This document shows positions 38,801 through 50,521 of a DNA stretch of 64,000 bases, one piece after another (positions within the stretch are counted from its first letter, which is position 1; every line of letters starts with the position of its first letter). The stretch is from Xiphias gladius (taxonomy: Eukaryota; Chordata; Actinopteri; Istiophoriformes; Xiphiidae): NCBI RefSeq assembly GCF_016859285.1, contig NC_053413.1, positions 14,113,001 to 14,177,000 on the forward strand. The letters run 5' to 3'. A program made the translations under genes and the position numbers. The notes under the pieces are model-generated. The model worked only from the letters and a program-made list of their open reading frames with translations, made no database searches and was not told the DNA's origin.

Positions 38801-41800
38801 AGAGAAATTGCTGTCACTAATACTTACATGTATTCGCAGTCAACCAACACTTCTTTTCAACTTTTACGCAACCATTTCACGCACACTTCTTGAATCATGT
38901 GTCAGGTCTTATTAGTTTAATGCTTGTGTACAATCTGAACCAGTCTCAAAGACACATGAAATTCTCTCTGTGCTAACCTCAGGAGGGTAGTCGCTGGGGA
39001 AGGGATGAGAAAGAGTGGGGGAGGCAGCAAATGGTGGAGGTGAGATGACCTTCCTTTCCTCCAGCTGGGATAACAGCTCCTGACGTCGTCGGTGCAGATA
39101 GTCCAGACTGGGCTGTGGACCACTATATGATGGGCCCTAAGACACACACACTCAGAGATATTGCTGCTGTACTGCTGGCAGTTATCTAGGTGTTTTGTAA
39201 CTAGCATGATGACACAAATAGATAAAGGCAAATAGTTTAAATGAAAAACAATCTAATCATACTCACCCTGACATAAGCCCTCGTAGGTGGAGCCTGGGCA
39301 CCTGGTGGATAGTAGCCATCTGGTGCATACCTATCCCGGGCACTGGGCTCCTGGTGGTAAAGTGAGTTAGCCTGTCCTGCTGATGGCGGGGGAACATCAA
39401 GAGGCGCGGGACTCATTCTGACCATGTTATCCCTCTGAGATGGGTAAGGCTGTGGGGGAGGTGGTGGACCAGTGTAGGTCCCGTGGCGACCCCTGTCATA
39501 GTGTGAAGGGTGAGGGTAGGAGAAGGTTGGGCCAGAATGAGGGGCCTGGTAGGTGCGTTCCGGAGGGCCGTAGCCAGGGTAGGGGTCCTGGTAGGGGGGT
39601 CCTGATTCACTGGGGGGAGGAGGGTTACGGATGTAATCCCGAGGAACATACTGTGGCGGCTGCTGGTAGGGGTACCCTGAGAAATAAATGGCAGACTATT
39701 ATTAACATATCTTCTGTAAATGATTTCTAAGTATAAAAGTGAAAAAAGATTAGCCTCACATACAGGAGCATACTATGCATTATTCAGTCTACTTGACCCT
39801 CACCTGTGGGGTATTGGGGGGGCTCATACTGAGAAGCAGAAGTTGGTGGGCGAGTGTCATAGCACATCTCAGTGAGCTGCGGCTGGGGGTACACTGGAGA
39901 ACTTCTAGGTACCACAGGCATGTGCTTCACCCCAGAGAGGTGGTCTGCTGGCATCCTTGGGTGGGCCAGGGCATGCGGTGGCAGAGGCATACCGGGTTTG
40001 GGCACAGGGTCCAGGCTATACAAATAAAGAGTTCAGGTTCATAACTAAAATATTTCAAGGTCAAAAACAAAATTTCAGGATGTATCTAACCCTGCTCTGA
40101 TAAATACTTTCCAGGTAATTTTATTCAATAGTCTGAACAATTAAACTACAGAGAAGGAATACATTGCAATCAGCAGGTGTCATTTAGAATAAAAATCTAT
40201 GGACTCAAAGGCACAGTGTTGAGTGTTCTTTTGCCGCAAACTAAATTAATGTACAGAGAACAGAGTACTTTACTCACACGTCAGGTGGTGATCCCGGGGC
40301 ACTGGGACTCCCTCCATCCATCTTGAGGGGTTTACGCAACAGTTCGTATGGAACTGTGTCGGTGCACCGGGCAATGAGCTGGGGCAAAGAGGGTGCGACA
40401 CTGCCATTGGGGAGGGGGGAAGGCTTCCGGGTCACTGCTACATCAAGAGAAAGGCCCTCATCTGGCATGAGCCCTCCTGGGCCAGGGAGGCGAGCTGCCA
40501 GACGCTTATTCATTTTACGATACCTGACAAGCATAAAACAGTACAAAATGTATAAGAAAAAGGGAGAAGGACAATGGTTTCAAGTCAACTGCATCATCCA
40601 ATTAAAAAAAATGTAAACAATGCTTCATGTTGATATTTGTCACACTCACTTCTCCAGTTCTTCCTGAGAGTGAGCAAAGGTGCAGCTGGCTCCACGAGGA
40701 CAGCCTCCTTTCTGCTTCATGTCACGACACATGTATGTCTTGTACTTGCTGTGCTGAGGAGGCTAAAGAGAGACATTAAGTATTAATAAAATAGACAACA
40801 CTCAACTTTTCGGTGTCATTATGGTAAAACCCTATTTATGGCAGTTGTCTTGCATGACAACATGCAAGCTAAGCTGTGTTAACACTCAATACTGTTGATA
40901 ATGAAGCATACAATTAAGGCTGATACTGACAAAATGAACTGTCACAATATTATTTACCAAATACCTCAGAATTGACAGATGTGTTGCAAAATAAAGGAAA
41001 AGCCAACATCAAGTGTCTTAGTAAGGTGTTGGGCCACCATGAGCAGTCACAACATATTTTGACAACTCTCGGGAACTACTGGAGGGATTAACACCATCCC
41101 TATTCCCAGCTCTTTTCAAGTTCATATAGAAAAACTGACCTGTTGAGGATCAGCTCCTTTCTTGCTGTGGTTCTGGATGAAGTCCACCAGGCCATGCACC
41201 ACTGTCTTCACTGCTACCAACCCCTTCTCAAGCTGCTCCCATGTAGGAGGGGGGGCATCTGGGGAAACAAATGGAGATATGAGGAAAAACAGACATTTAA
41301 TTTGAATTTTCAAAATCAAAGGTGATCTACACAATCATAAGAGTTTTCATCTATGAATATTTCAAATTATGCTACTTAAATTAAAAAACCTAAATAACTT
41401 GTTGGTGCAGTCCCCTTGCCCACCGTACCAACTACTTCTCTTGATCTTACAAAGATAATATTTGGTAAGGATTACAAAATTCGGAGTTTGAATTTGAATG
41501 CAATTGCACAGAGTTGCACTGTTGCAGCTGTTACAGCAAATGTTTATACTAAAAGGCACTTTTTTGAGGACATAAATACAAATATACGAAAAACAAACCT
41601 ACATAAGATATCTATCATCTACTCTGCTTGTTTTAAGCCAATTTATCAGGCAAGATATATTCGAGTGTTTTGTAGAGAGAAGTTTAAGATGATACAGAGG
41701 TCATAGTTTGGATTCAAAAATGTGACACTGTATATGTGACTTAATCCTTATATCATTTCAAAGCCAAGATTCCTGAAGTTGGCTTGTTTCTTACCAGGAC

Positions 41801-44800
41801 TGGGATCAATGTTGGCCAGTAGTTCCAGGTGGGGCCGCAGCCTGTTGAGGTTGGCTGGGTCGCCAGTCCTCTGCAGCGCAATCGTCAGCTCCTGGACACT
41901 CTGAGCAAAAGATGCCGGGGTCTGCAGCTATGCCGGAGAAAGAGAGACGGAGAGTCAATGCTTTGGTAAGTTAATAGCTGACAGGTAGTTAATAGCCTAC
42001 ACATTATGTAGGAACACTGTTTGATATATAGAATGAGAATGCATAAATCATTTTCTATAAAATATGTACTGTACGTGGAAACAAACATGGGATACAAACA
42101 AAAAAAAACATTTACTCATTTTACACACCTTATCTATGATAGACTGCATGTGTGACTTGTGAGACTGATCTCCATATAACAGAGACGACCACTGGTCAGG
42201 TGCAATGCGCAGCCCTCCCTCCATGGCAATCTGAACAATCTGAGAGTCATGCTCGCGACGCAGAGCCTCGTAAGTACGAAACTCCTCTTTCAGCTGCATC
42301 AGGGATGAATCTTCATCACGTTTGGTCACCTTGGTAGACACAGAAGAAGTTGTTAGTTGAATTTTTTTTTTTCCCTCTGTTGGGCTTCTACCACAGAGAG
42401 ATTTTACTTCATTTTCTATGTTTCAACTCATTACAGTGTTGAATTAACAGTGATTTTTAAAAACGTATCTGCATGGTTAGGGTCACACTAATATTTATGG
42501 TGATGGGGTCCACTGTGAAGCAGCACCACATGACCTACACTATTTCTCACAAACATCAAGAAAATTAATTAAATTTTTTCTGGGTTTTTTCTGGGACACA
42601 TACCTTGAAGCAGGAGGCCCTGTAGAGGAGCTGCACCACATGACCTATGCTAGTTTTAGAGGCCTGTGGGAAGCGTGGCTCAAGCCTCTGGACTACAAAG
42701 AGAACTAACACCTTCCTGGAAAGAGCAGAACCATCCTCTAGAGCAAGAAGAACCAACTTTAGAGCTTCCTCCTGCATTGCTGGGGGAGGAAAAACACAAA
42801 CGTAAAAATTACGAGTAATAGTTTATTATCAAAAAGCCCCAGAGGCCCCTATTTACTGAGGACATATGGAGTGCTTCAGGGCTTCTTTCATTTTACAGGT
42901 AATGGAAAACATTTTACCTGGGCCGAGAAACTGACATCCTCGTGCACGGACAGCGGCCCACAGATTGGAGGAGAGCTGCTGTGGATTCTGGTGCTGTAAG
43001 ATGAGTTCGGTGACAGTCCGCTCACCTAGAGAGCGGGCAGCTCTCATGGCTCTAACGCGACCCTCCTCCTCTACCAGCTGGCAGTGGACCAAAGTTACCA
43101 GTTTCCTCTGCATTGGTCGACTCAGCATGCTCTGGGCCGTGCTGCTCAGACCCACACCTGATAAGAGGGAAGGGTATAAATACAGAAACATATCCTTGTA
43201 CTACTACATACCAGTATACTACATTTAACAATAATATAATAATTTAATATACTACGACAGCGCTACAAAATAACGCCTCCATAGCTGAACTGATGCCTCT
43301 CAAGAGAAATTATTTATTTTTAGTTGCTGTATAATTATGCTGTAAAAAAGCCTATTTCAACTTTTACAATGAGAAAATTTTGTTACAAACTGTTAATGGT
43401 TAATCAACTGTTCATAATTCACCATTTACATCAAGTATAAATCAATCAATCATGTTCAATTATTAATCATTAATATGGCCAGTGATTAGAACAACAGCTT
43501 AAAATCTCACATTTAATGTGAGCAATACATTTTAAATAATAATATGACACTCATTGAATATATTTCTTTAATGCTTGTTTACCACTGGATTTTTCAAAAC
43601 ATGTAATGGTTTACCATCCAAAGTGGCCCCACCATGTCACTATAATCACTTTTAAAACAACCATTAATGAGTACTAAGTATGAGATATGTCTCTGTACTA
43701 TATTTACAGAAGAGCAAGTTCTGCTTTTCTGTTTTTAATGACATTCCATGTTTAACAGATACAGTAACTGGCAAAACCTCAAATCAAGCCAACTGATTTA
43801 AGCCTTAACCACAAGACACTTCAAATCCTGTTCAGACATTGTAATATCTTTTTTAAATCCTTCATATTATGATGTAACAAATTGCATGAATAACAGAATT
43901 ATATAGTATTATACAGTACTACTATTTGTTATACTTCTGACAAATGACAAAAACAAAAATTCAATCACTTGACATGTCTTCCATGTGTAATTTACGATGT
44001 CTTTAAAAGAAGTATTGTGTTTAACTGTATTTGCGAGAAGAGCCCATTAAATGACGTGTGACGTCATAGTCACAACTTTGTAAGTGGAAGCTCCAAGTTC
44101 ATGAGTTATAACTTATGCTGATGATTATAAAAATGTCGTTCAAAGTGGAAATCCCTAATTACCTTTTTCATAAATGTTGTCTCCTACCCTTTTTCTTTTT
44201 CCCATGCAGAAAAAACCAACTCATGCACCATTTTTGAAACGCAACAAGGTCATGTCCATTAACAGTCACCTAGCAACAGTATTCTCACATCTTAAACCAC
44301 TTGAACAATAAAACTACTGTGTACTTGTGGACTTCCAATGTTGAAAAACAATCTCTAGAGTTGAATTTGAAGTCGGCATGCATGTCAATGGATCAAAATC
44401 AAGGAAGACCAAACTACAAAGGTAACAAGCATGTGTTCGTGTATAAGTACCTCGGGTGTTGCTGAGGGGTTTGAGGTAGAGGGCCAGCTCCTCCACACAC
44501 TGCCTGGCCTCCTCATAATGCTGTGAGTCCTCTGGACTGGTAATCAAGGCAACTGGCTGAGCCTTAGGAACCTACGGCAGGACATAGTGGGGGAAGGAAT
44601 TAGTACAACCCATAGCAATAGGTGAAACTATTTTAGTATAATTATTTCTCGTCGATGTTGTAATGTGTGTTGTGGAACACGCATCGTTTTCTTTTCAAGA
44701 CTAGGTCAAAAACTAGTATGTGGCTGGACCGCCCCATATCTTTTTGCTTCTCTCCAACTCTCTGTATTAACATACTCAGTAATTTAATAAAACCAAATTC

Positions 44801-47242
44801 CCAATAAAGCTGGTCTCATTTACAAGTTTTTCTGTTCTCTTGTCAGACAACAGAGCAAGTATGAAATAGTGACTGAAACTCAGCCATTAAGACGACATGT
44901 TAACCAGAAGTCACTTCCAAGCCATTCCTAAGCTACTGCTCTGCACAGCTAAAACCCTGGTTTTATAATGTGCTGTGATTTCAGCTATATTTACTTGTAA
45001 AATGATCACTCAGAGAAAAAGTCCATTCTCCTTTGTTTCAGCTGACATGAGGTCAATTGAATGAGACACATATAGAAGTGTGCCTGCAGAGGGAAAACTT
45101 GAACTAGCGCTCGCAGAGCAATACAGGCGACTCTCTTCTACGGAAAGTAGCCAAGGTTTGTCCAGTCGCTAAAAGGGTGTGAGAAGTTGGCAAATCGACT
45201 TTGCGACAGAGGCGCTGAGTTGGCAGCACTGCTTGTAAACACCCCACTGATGATACAATAGAAACTGTGTGCGCCTATTCATTTTCAAGGAGCAACAGCC
45301 AATGGTGTAACTTCAGCACTTAGTCACGCGGCGTTCGGCTGACCAATGGTGTAACCCACTCACTGACTGACTGACTCACTAACTAACTGACTCACTCACT
45401 CACTCGCTGACTAACTGACTCACTCACTCACTCACTGACTAACTGATTCACTCACTCACTCACTGACTAACTGATTCACTCACTCACTCACTCACTGACT
45501 AACTGACTCACTCACTGACTCACTCACTCACTGACTAACGCAGGGACATTCACGTTTATAGCGCTGGCCCTGCTGTTGTGGTCCAGCCAAACAACTAAAC
45601 ACTGTGAGTTGACTAATTCACTTCAAGATATCTCTATGTGGCTTCTGTGTATATGCAAGTATAATTTGGCAGAAAATTGAAATGGCATTGTAAAATGTAT
45701 AAAAGTTGTACAAGAATTTTATTTGCGCTGCAAACACCTACAAACTCTCAGCAGCACATACTTTCATATAAAACTAAATGCTAATATTGAAATAAAAGAA
45801 ATCTCCATTTATACTTTTCTGTCAATATACCATGCCGTGCAACTGCCAAGTGTCTTAAGAAGCTATTTCATAGAGCTCCATTATCATCATCTTGTCAGAG
45901 AACTATTTGGTTATGTTTCTGTGATGATTACTAGAGTATGCTCTGTTAATTAATCTGTTTTCCCTGGGCTATACTCACACTAAACTCAGAGCATGATCAA
46001 CAAGAGAATTCAGATTTGACATTTTGAGATCCATTGCATTGCACTGAAAGCTTATACTCCATTCTCTGCATGCTGTCATGGCTTGTTTAACTGCACCTAC
46101 CCTGGTTGACAATGCTAATAAACACCATTTAAAATACAGACAATACATTGCAAAAAAAGAATTTCACATTATGTTGTATCACACTAAGTAGTATGCAAAC
46201 TTCCCAAGCTTGGCAATGCTTGCTTTCCAATTTAAATAACCACAGACATCAAATGAAACTATCAAAATAACTCTACCATCTTCACTTTAGACATTTTGAT
46301 TTAATACTGACCAAACAAACCTGCAGCTCTGGGGCCTGTCATATGATAAATGAGGTTATTTTCATTAATAACAGCCAGTGCTCCAAACAGTGGTACAGAA
46401 GTATCATAACAACTTCCATTTCTATAGGGGCATATTAATTTGATTGGACATTATACCCTACTAACCTGTATGAGCACAAATATGCAAGGCACTCTGCTAA
46501 GAGACAAGCCTTCAGAGCCATGACTGTATCAGACACACAACAGAGCCATCGTCAATACGTTGACGATACATTATCCATTGTTATGCAGTATATACCCGGA
46601 AACTTGGCCAACAAAGCCAAAACACCATTGGCCATACTTTACCCTGTTGGTCAAACACTGGCTCAGAGAAATATAGCTTTACCAACTGCACTCAGTAAAC
46701 CAATAGAATTAAAGTCATTGCTCAATGACTGGATTGTGACTCATAAAAGGAATCCCCATGCTATGTGCACATCATGTAATAGCCCTTGTGCAACGCTCTA
46801 ATACAATTCCTAAACAGTAATTACAGAAAAAACCATTTGTCAAGTTAGGAATGGTATCTTAAAATGTTCCGCAACTCAGACACAAAACAAATCTCTGAGC
46901 TGTTATCATTAATCATTAGCTAGCATCAGCAAGGGCTCTGCATAAATGTTGTAAACCGAGATCTCTGTCATACCAAGCTTGTGTACAAATACACAGAGAC
47001 ACACGGCTTACCTGGCCTCCCACCAGCTGCAACAGGGCTGTGTTGACAGGTAGCTGCTCAATGTCTGTGCTGATGGCTGTCTGGTCAAAGGGACAAGCCT
47101 TACGGTGCAACTTGTTCAGGCACATCTTGCAGACAGTATGTCCACAGCCCAGGCTGATGGGCCTGCGAACAGTCTCCTCAAATGTCTGTGTGCAGATTGG
47201 GCACAGCAGGAACTCTGTCCATTGTGGTGCTTGCACTGGCAT
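35838..47242 (-). CDS. rc3h1: Roquin-1 (RC3H1), RING E3 ligase and RNA-binding mRNA decay factor
   Basis: Nineteen coding exons, minus strand: 47242-47012, 44571-44451, 43157-42918, 42779-42604, 42329-42129, 41927-41795, 41258-41140, 40762-40650, 40523-40278, 40015-39804, 39676-39267, 39136-38978, 38779-38624, 38213-37991, 37311-37221, 37061-36965, 36619-36374, 36215-36112, 35994-35838. They join to 1145 codons (1144 aa; human 1133). Seen: an N-terminal [12 protein letters not shown] then CGHTVCKMC and CPFD, zinc ligands at about residues 14-53; the HEPN/ROQ region in exons 2-7 ([28 protein letters not shown]); a CCCH finger in exon 8 ([15 protein letters not shown]); and a long Pro-rich tail with the conserved [12 protein letters not shown] and [19 protein letters not shown]. 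By family knowledge it binds stem-loops in 3'UTRs and recruits CCR4-NOT. QTFEET and [10 protein letters not shown] favour RC3H1 over RC3H2. A 12-Ala/5-Gln tract sits in exon 17. Confidence 0.97.
40986..41098. repeat. Fragment of a dispersed repeat with GTGTTGGGCCACCATGAGC core
   Basis: AATAAAGGAAAAGCCAACATC, TAAGGTGTTGGGCCACCA, GACAACTCTCGGGAACTAC and GGAGGGATTAACACCATCC form a run I recognise as a common fish interspersed repeat. It sits in the intron between exons 7 and 8 of rc3h1 and has no coding content. Confidence 0.45.
44697..45592. repeat. Dispersed repeat family, copy A, with an expanded internal ACTGACTC array
   Basis: It shares ordered blocks with 56731-57255: AAGACTAGGTCAAAA, TTCCCAATAAAGCTG, CTACGGAAAGTAG, ACTAAAAGGGTGTGA, TGCGCCTATTC, GGTGTAACTTCAGCACTTAG, and the end block GTTTATAGCGCTGGCCCTGC to GTCCAGCCA. 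The last two blocks flank a tandem array here (45357-45538). It lies in the first coding intron of rc3h1. Both copies have the same orientation on the + strand. The class is unknown to me; no reading frame is seen. Confidence 0.75.
45357..45538. repeat. Minisatellite of ACTC / ACTG / ACTA tetramers within repeat copy A
   Basis: About 180 bp of nearly uninterrupted 4-mers (ACTCACTCACTGACTAACTG style) with a higher-order unit of roughly 32-36 bp. The equivalent place in copy B has only about 26 bp of GTCA repeats (57180-57206), so the array length is variable between copies. Confidence 0.85.
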
Positions 47243-48465
47243 GGTTATAAGATTATGGGACGAGTGTGTGTAAATATATGTAAGCTTTTACACAGAGAAA
47301 AAAATATAATAATAATATATATATATATGGAAGATTCCACTGGAATCAAGATTTTTTTTCTTCCGAACTCAATTGTTCTTAAATGTCCTCACACATTGTG
47401 GATTTTGGATCACATCGCGTGACGAATACTGTAAAAGAGAAAGACAACATTAATTAAAACTGTGCAATCCACATTCAACAATTTGAATAAAGCTGCGTGC
47501 AAGTCAAAATCTAGCTTCATTTCATGTTCCAGCAGTATCTAAGTGCATTAACAAAACATGACTGTGTTGTGTATGGGTGCATCTGTAGTTACGGAATGCA
47601 TTCAAGGCAGTGGGATGGCAAAGTAGGTTTCTTGTGGAACCGCTAACACTTAACTACGTGAAAAAGTCAAATATTTCTAATGGAAAGTTTACTTGGTGTT
47701 GACTACTCGGCGGTAAACGTTGTTAATTCGTAACACAAAACATATAAAAAAGAAATCGGAGGCGACATAGCAAATGTTCATCTGAATTATAAAATACAAA
47801 TGAAACAAGCAACAGACAAGAATCAAAACAACTGCTGTGTGGCCTACTTAGAAGACCTGGTTACCACTATGACTATGGACAAAGGGTCCCGAAGAGGCTA
47901 ACAACCAAGTCCCTCTGAGCTAACTTGTTATGAAGCTAACGTTTGCTAATACAGTTGGGTAACATTATGCTATCATTAAGCTACAAACATTAATTTTATT
48001 TGATTCAACGAGTTTGCTAACGCGATTTTAATATTTTTGACGTTTGGTCATACACCTATTAATGATTTATCTAAAATGAGTTTAGCTAGCTAATTGTAGA
48101 TAATGTTAGCTTACTTAGCAAGCTAAGCTATGGGTGGCTAGTTTGCTAGGCTGGCTAGCGAGGAAACGTCGTTTTATTTAACAAACAAATACGTACTGAT
48201 CTAAAACCATCGTCATTTATCGGTTATGACACCGTCGTCATTCTTAATGTGGATGAGATTGCGAATCCATTTCACTGCCAAGAACATCAGTTCCCATCTT
48301 GTGTGTTATTCAAGGAAACGATAGCTTGAGACGAACCAGTGACACTGGAAAGTGGAGCCATTTGACTTGCAACAGCGACATTATGTAACGCTAGCATTCG
48401 AAACTACCAAGCAACCTAACTATCTTAAAAATGTATTTATTTTCCCCAGAAACATCCATCTCACC

Positions 48466-48620
48466 TCTATGCTGATTAAATGTTCAGAATCACAGTAGAA
48501 TAGCTTCTTGTTCACATTTTGCGAAGCAACTAACACAAATACTCTTCTCGTCGGACTGAGCACAGAGGGCTAACAGGCTAGCGCACAATCCGTACTCCTC
48601 CCTCTAGCAGCAGTTAGCTT
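48466..48620 (-). other. rc3h1: Candidate non-coding first exon and promoter of rc3h1
   Basis: On the minus strand a donor GAG/GTGAGA ends a candidate exon at about 48465, 1.2 kb upstream of the Roquin start codon. Upstream sequence contains no competing gene, and the KIAA1614-like gene starts about 1 kb away on the other strand, giving a head-to-head pair. The matching acceptor is weak (TTCTCTGTGTAAAAG, about 47280-47300), so this model is tentative. Confidence 0.35.
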
Positions 48621-48910
48621 GTAAGCTAGCTGCCTTTCGTGTTAGCAACAACTAACCATAGCTATGCGTCATTAATGTGACTAAAACAAAATATGCAACT
48701 TCTAGTGTTGGTTTCCATCTGGACAAATACATCATTATTGTCGATACTACTCACTCATTCCAAAAGACTTGGAAGATTTTCATCCTTTTTCAGAAAACTG
48801 TTGCGATATTTTCTTGCCATGTCGACTGTGCAGCTAAGCTGCTGCCGAGGTTTGGGGTGGGTGTCAACTCGTCAACAGAGTCGCTAGCCGGTTACAGCTA
48901 GCTGGGCAAG

Positions 48911-49003
48911 ATGTATGTGTGTGTGTATGTGTGTGTGTGTGTGTGTTTGCGTGCGTGCGTGTGTGTGTGTGTGTGCGTGTGTCTGTGCGTGCGTGCGTGC
49001 GTG
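48911..49003. repeat. (GT)n / (GCGT)n compound microsatellite between rc3h1 and the KIAA1614-like gene
   Basis: Alternating purine-pyrimidine (GT and GCGT) over about 90 bp, in the head-to-head promoter interval. Such sequence can adopt Z-DNA; effect here is unknown. Confidence 0.93.
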
Positions 49004-49183
49004 CTAATGGCGCCCTCTACTGACATTGAACCGCACGCACAGCCAAGCACAAAACTGAGCAGCATCTGCCGGAGCCTCATCACATCTGGGGATTGTGACA
49101 ACTGACAAGCAGAACATTGTCCCAATTAGGCTGACTGTGCACGAGTGCAAACGCTTGTGTGTGCACGCGCGTCTATGAAAACA

Positions 49184-49188
<5 letters not shown>

Positions 49189-49216
<28 letters not shown>

Positions 49217-49217
49217 G
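49189..49217. repeat. Short (GA)n microsatellite
   Basis: A GAGAGA run of about 28 bp upstream of the KIAA1614-like 5' region. Confidence 0.9.
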
Positions 49218-49599
49218 GTGAGCTGAGAGAATTGAGATCGCAGGGATCGGCTGTATTGACAAATAAGAATCAGCCGACAGTTGTTTTTAAGATGCAAAAT
49301 TAGGCCTATATTCTCCAAAACACATCGCAGCCTATCACCTTTGCACCAGAAACCTCGAAATATCCCAAGAATGACAAGAAATCGAGGATACTTCATTTAG
49401 CCTTATGCCCATTAAGGCATTTTAGTTTTTATTTTTATTTTTTCGCTTTTTCAGTGGCTCGTTACTTTGCTCAGGGAGTCGGAGTGTGTGCTCTGTACTT
49501 ACGCAACAGTGAGCTTCAGTCGGCGGCGAGTTTGCCAGGCAAGGACGAAATTAAAGCAGGCATTTTTGTATTCCATTTTTGTTTAATCCCTCTGATTTC

Positions 49600-49952
49600 T
49601 GGAGGGATTACCGGACCAATCATGATTGAGAGACCGCTGGCTCGTCTGACACTGCCTCCGAGGGAGCTGGGAGCCGTGTAGACAGCGAGTGGAAGCGCAT
49701 CATTAGGATCTGGAGAAAAAACTGCAAAATCTTATCTGGCTTCCTTTTTTTTTTTTCATCCGGAGGGGAAAGTTGCTCCGTCTTCTCGCTTATGCTGGCA
49801 ACCGACCTGAGGATGCGCGCTGCAATTTCTGCACGGTTGGCGCATATTTTAGTGTGGATGGTAGGCCTAACTTAAATGTGTTAAACTCCGCTCATTATGT
49901 TCGGCGCTGGAAGTATGTTTTAAAGGACACGATCTCCACCAAATAGCCCCAG
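49600..49952 (+). other. Candidate 5' non-coding exon and promoter region of the KIAA1614-like gene
   Basis: A strong donor CCCCAG/GTAGGC at 49953 closes a GC-moderate stretch without a long reading frame. The coding part starts after an acceptor (TTATCTATAG) at 50488. The transcription start is not visible; the left border is a guess. Confidence 0.35.
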
Positions 49953-50521
49953 GTAGGCCTACACGATTCATTGCGTGCGTTAACCTATTGACTAAATCTT
50001 TAGTATAATGTGCAGTGAAGCATACTTTGTGCATAATGTTAATTATATTTGTTAGATGGTCTTTAGCAAGATGCTGTGCATATCTACAGTATATGACTCA
50101 GAATTTCAAACATTTAAATTTCTTAAGGTCGAATAGGCAATCATTCAAATTTTCTGTGTGTATTTGGCGACTGATTATCAGAGAAAGTTTTTTGTTTCAT
50201 TGTATATTGTTATTTTTGCCTGACAAAAAAACATGTAATATTGTTATTTCGAGTAGAGGCTCAGTTGCAGGCAGCAGTTGCTTATTCTAATTCTAAAGGA
50301 TTATCCTGTGCACTGCAAAGTAATCAGTAGATAAGTCAACGTCAGTGAAACCACATTACATATCTCTTCACTGGGCAGATCAGATAGAAAGTAGCAGGTA
50401 ACAGAGATGTAGAACAGATGTAAAAGACAAGTTTTATCTTCATGTATATACAAAAAGAAAAAGTTGTTGTTTTTTTTTTATCTATAGGGTCTGTCTGGAC
50501 TTTTCTGTGCATGACCAGCCA

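Noticed and set aside
45357..45538. Regular short repeats resembling a CRISPR array
   Set aside because: The units are continuous tetramers without unique spacers, in an animal intron.
46520..46801. Open frame containing YVDD, the reverse-transcriptase signature
   Set aside because: No other reverse-transcriptase motif flanks it and the rest is not retroelement-like; it is a chance tetrapeptide inside an rc3h1 intron.
50507..50521. GTG-initiated extension of the KIAA1614-like protein
   Set aside because: The frame above ATG 50522 has no ATG within the exon; a non-AUG start is not needed.
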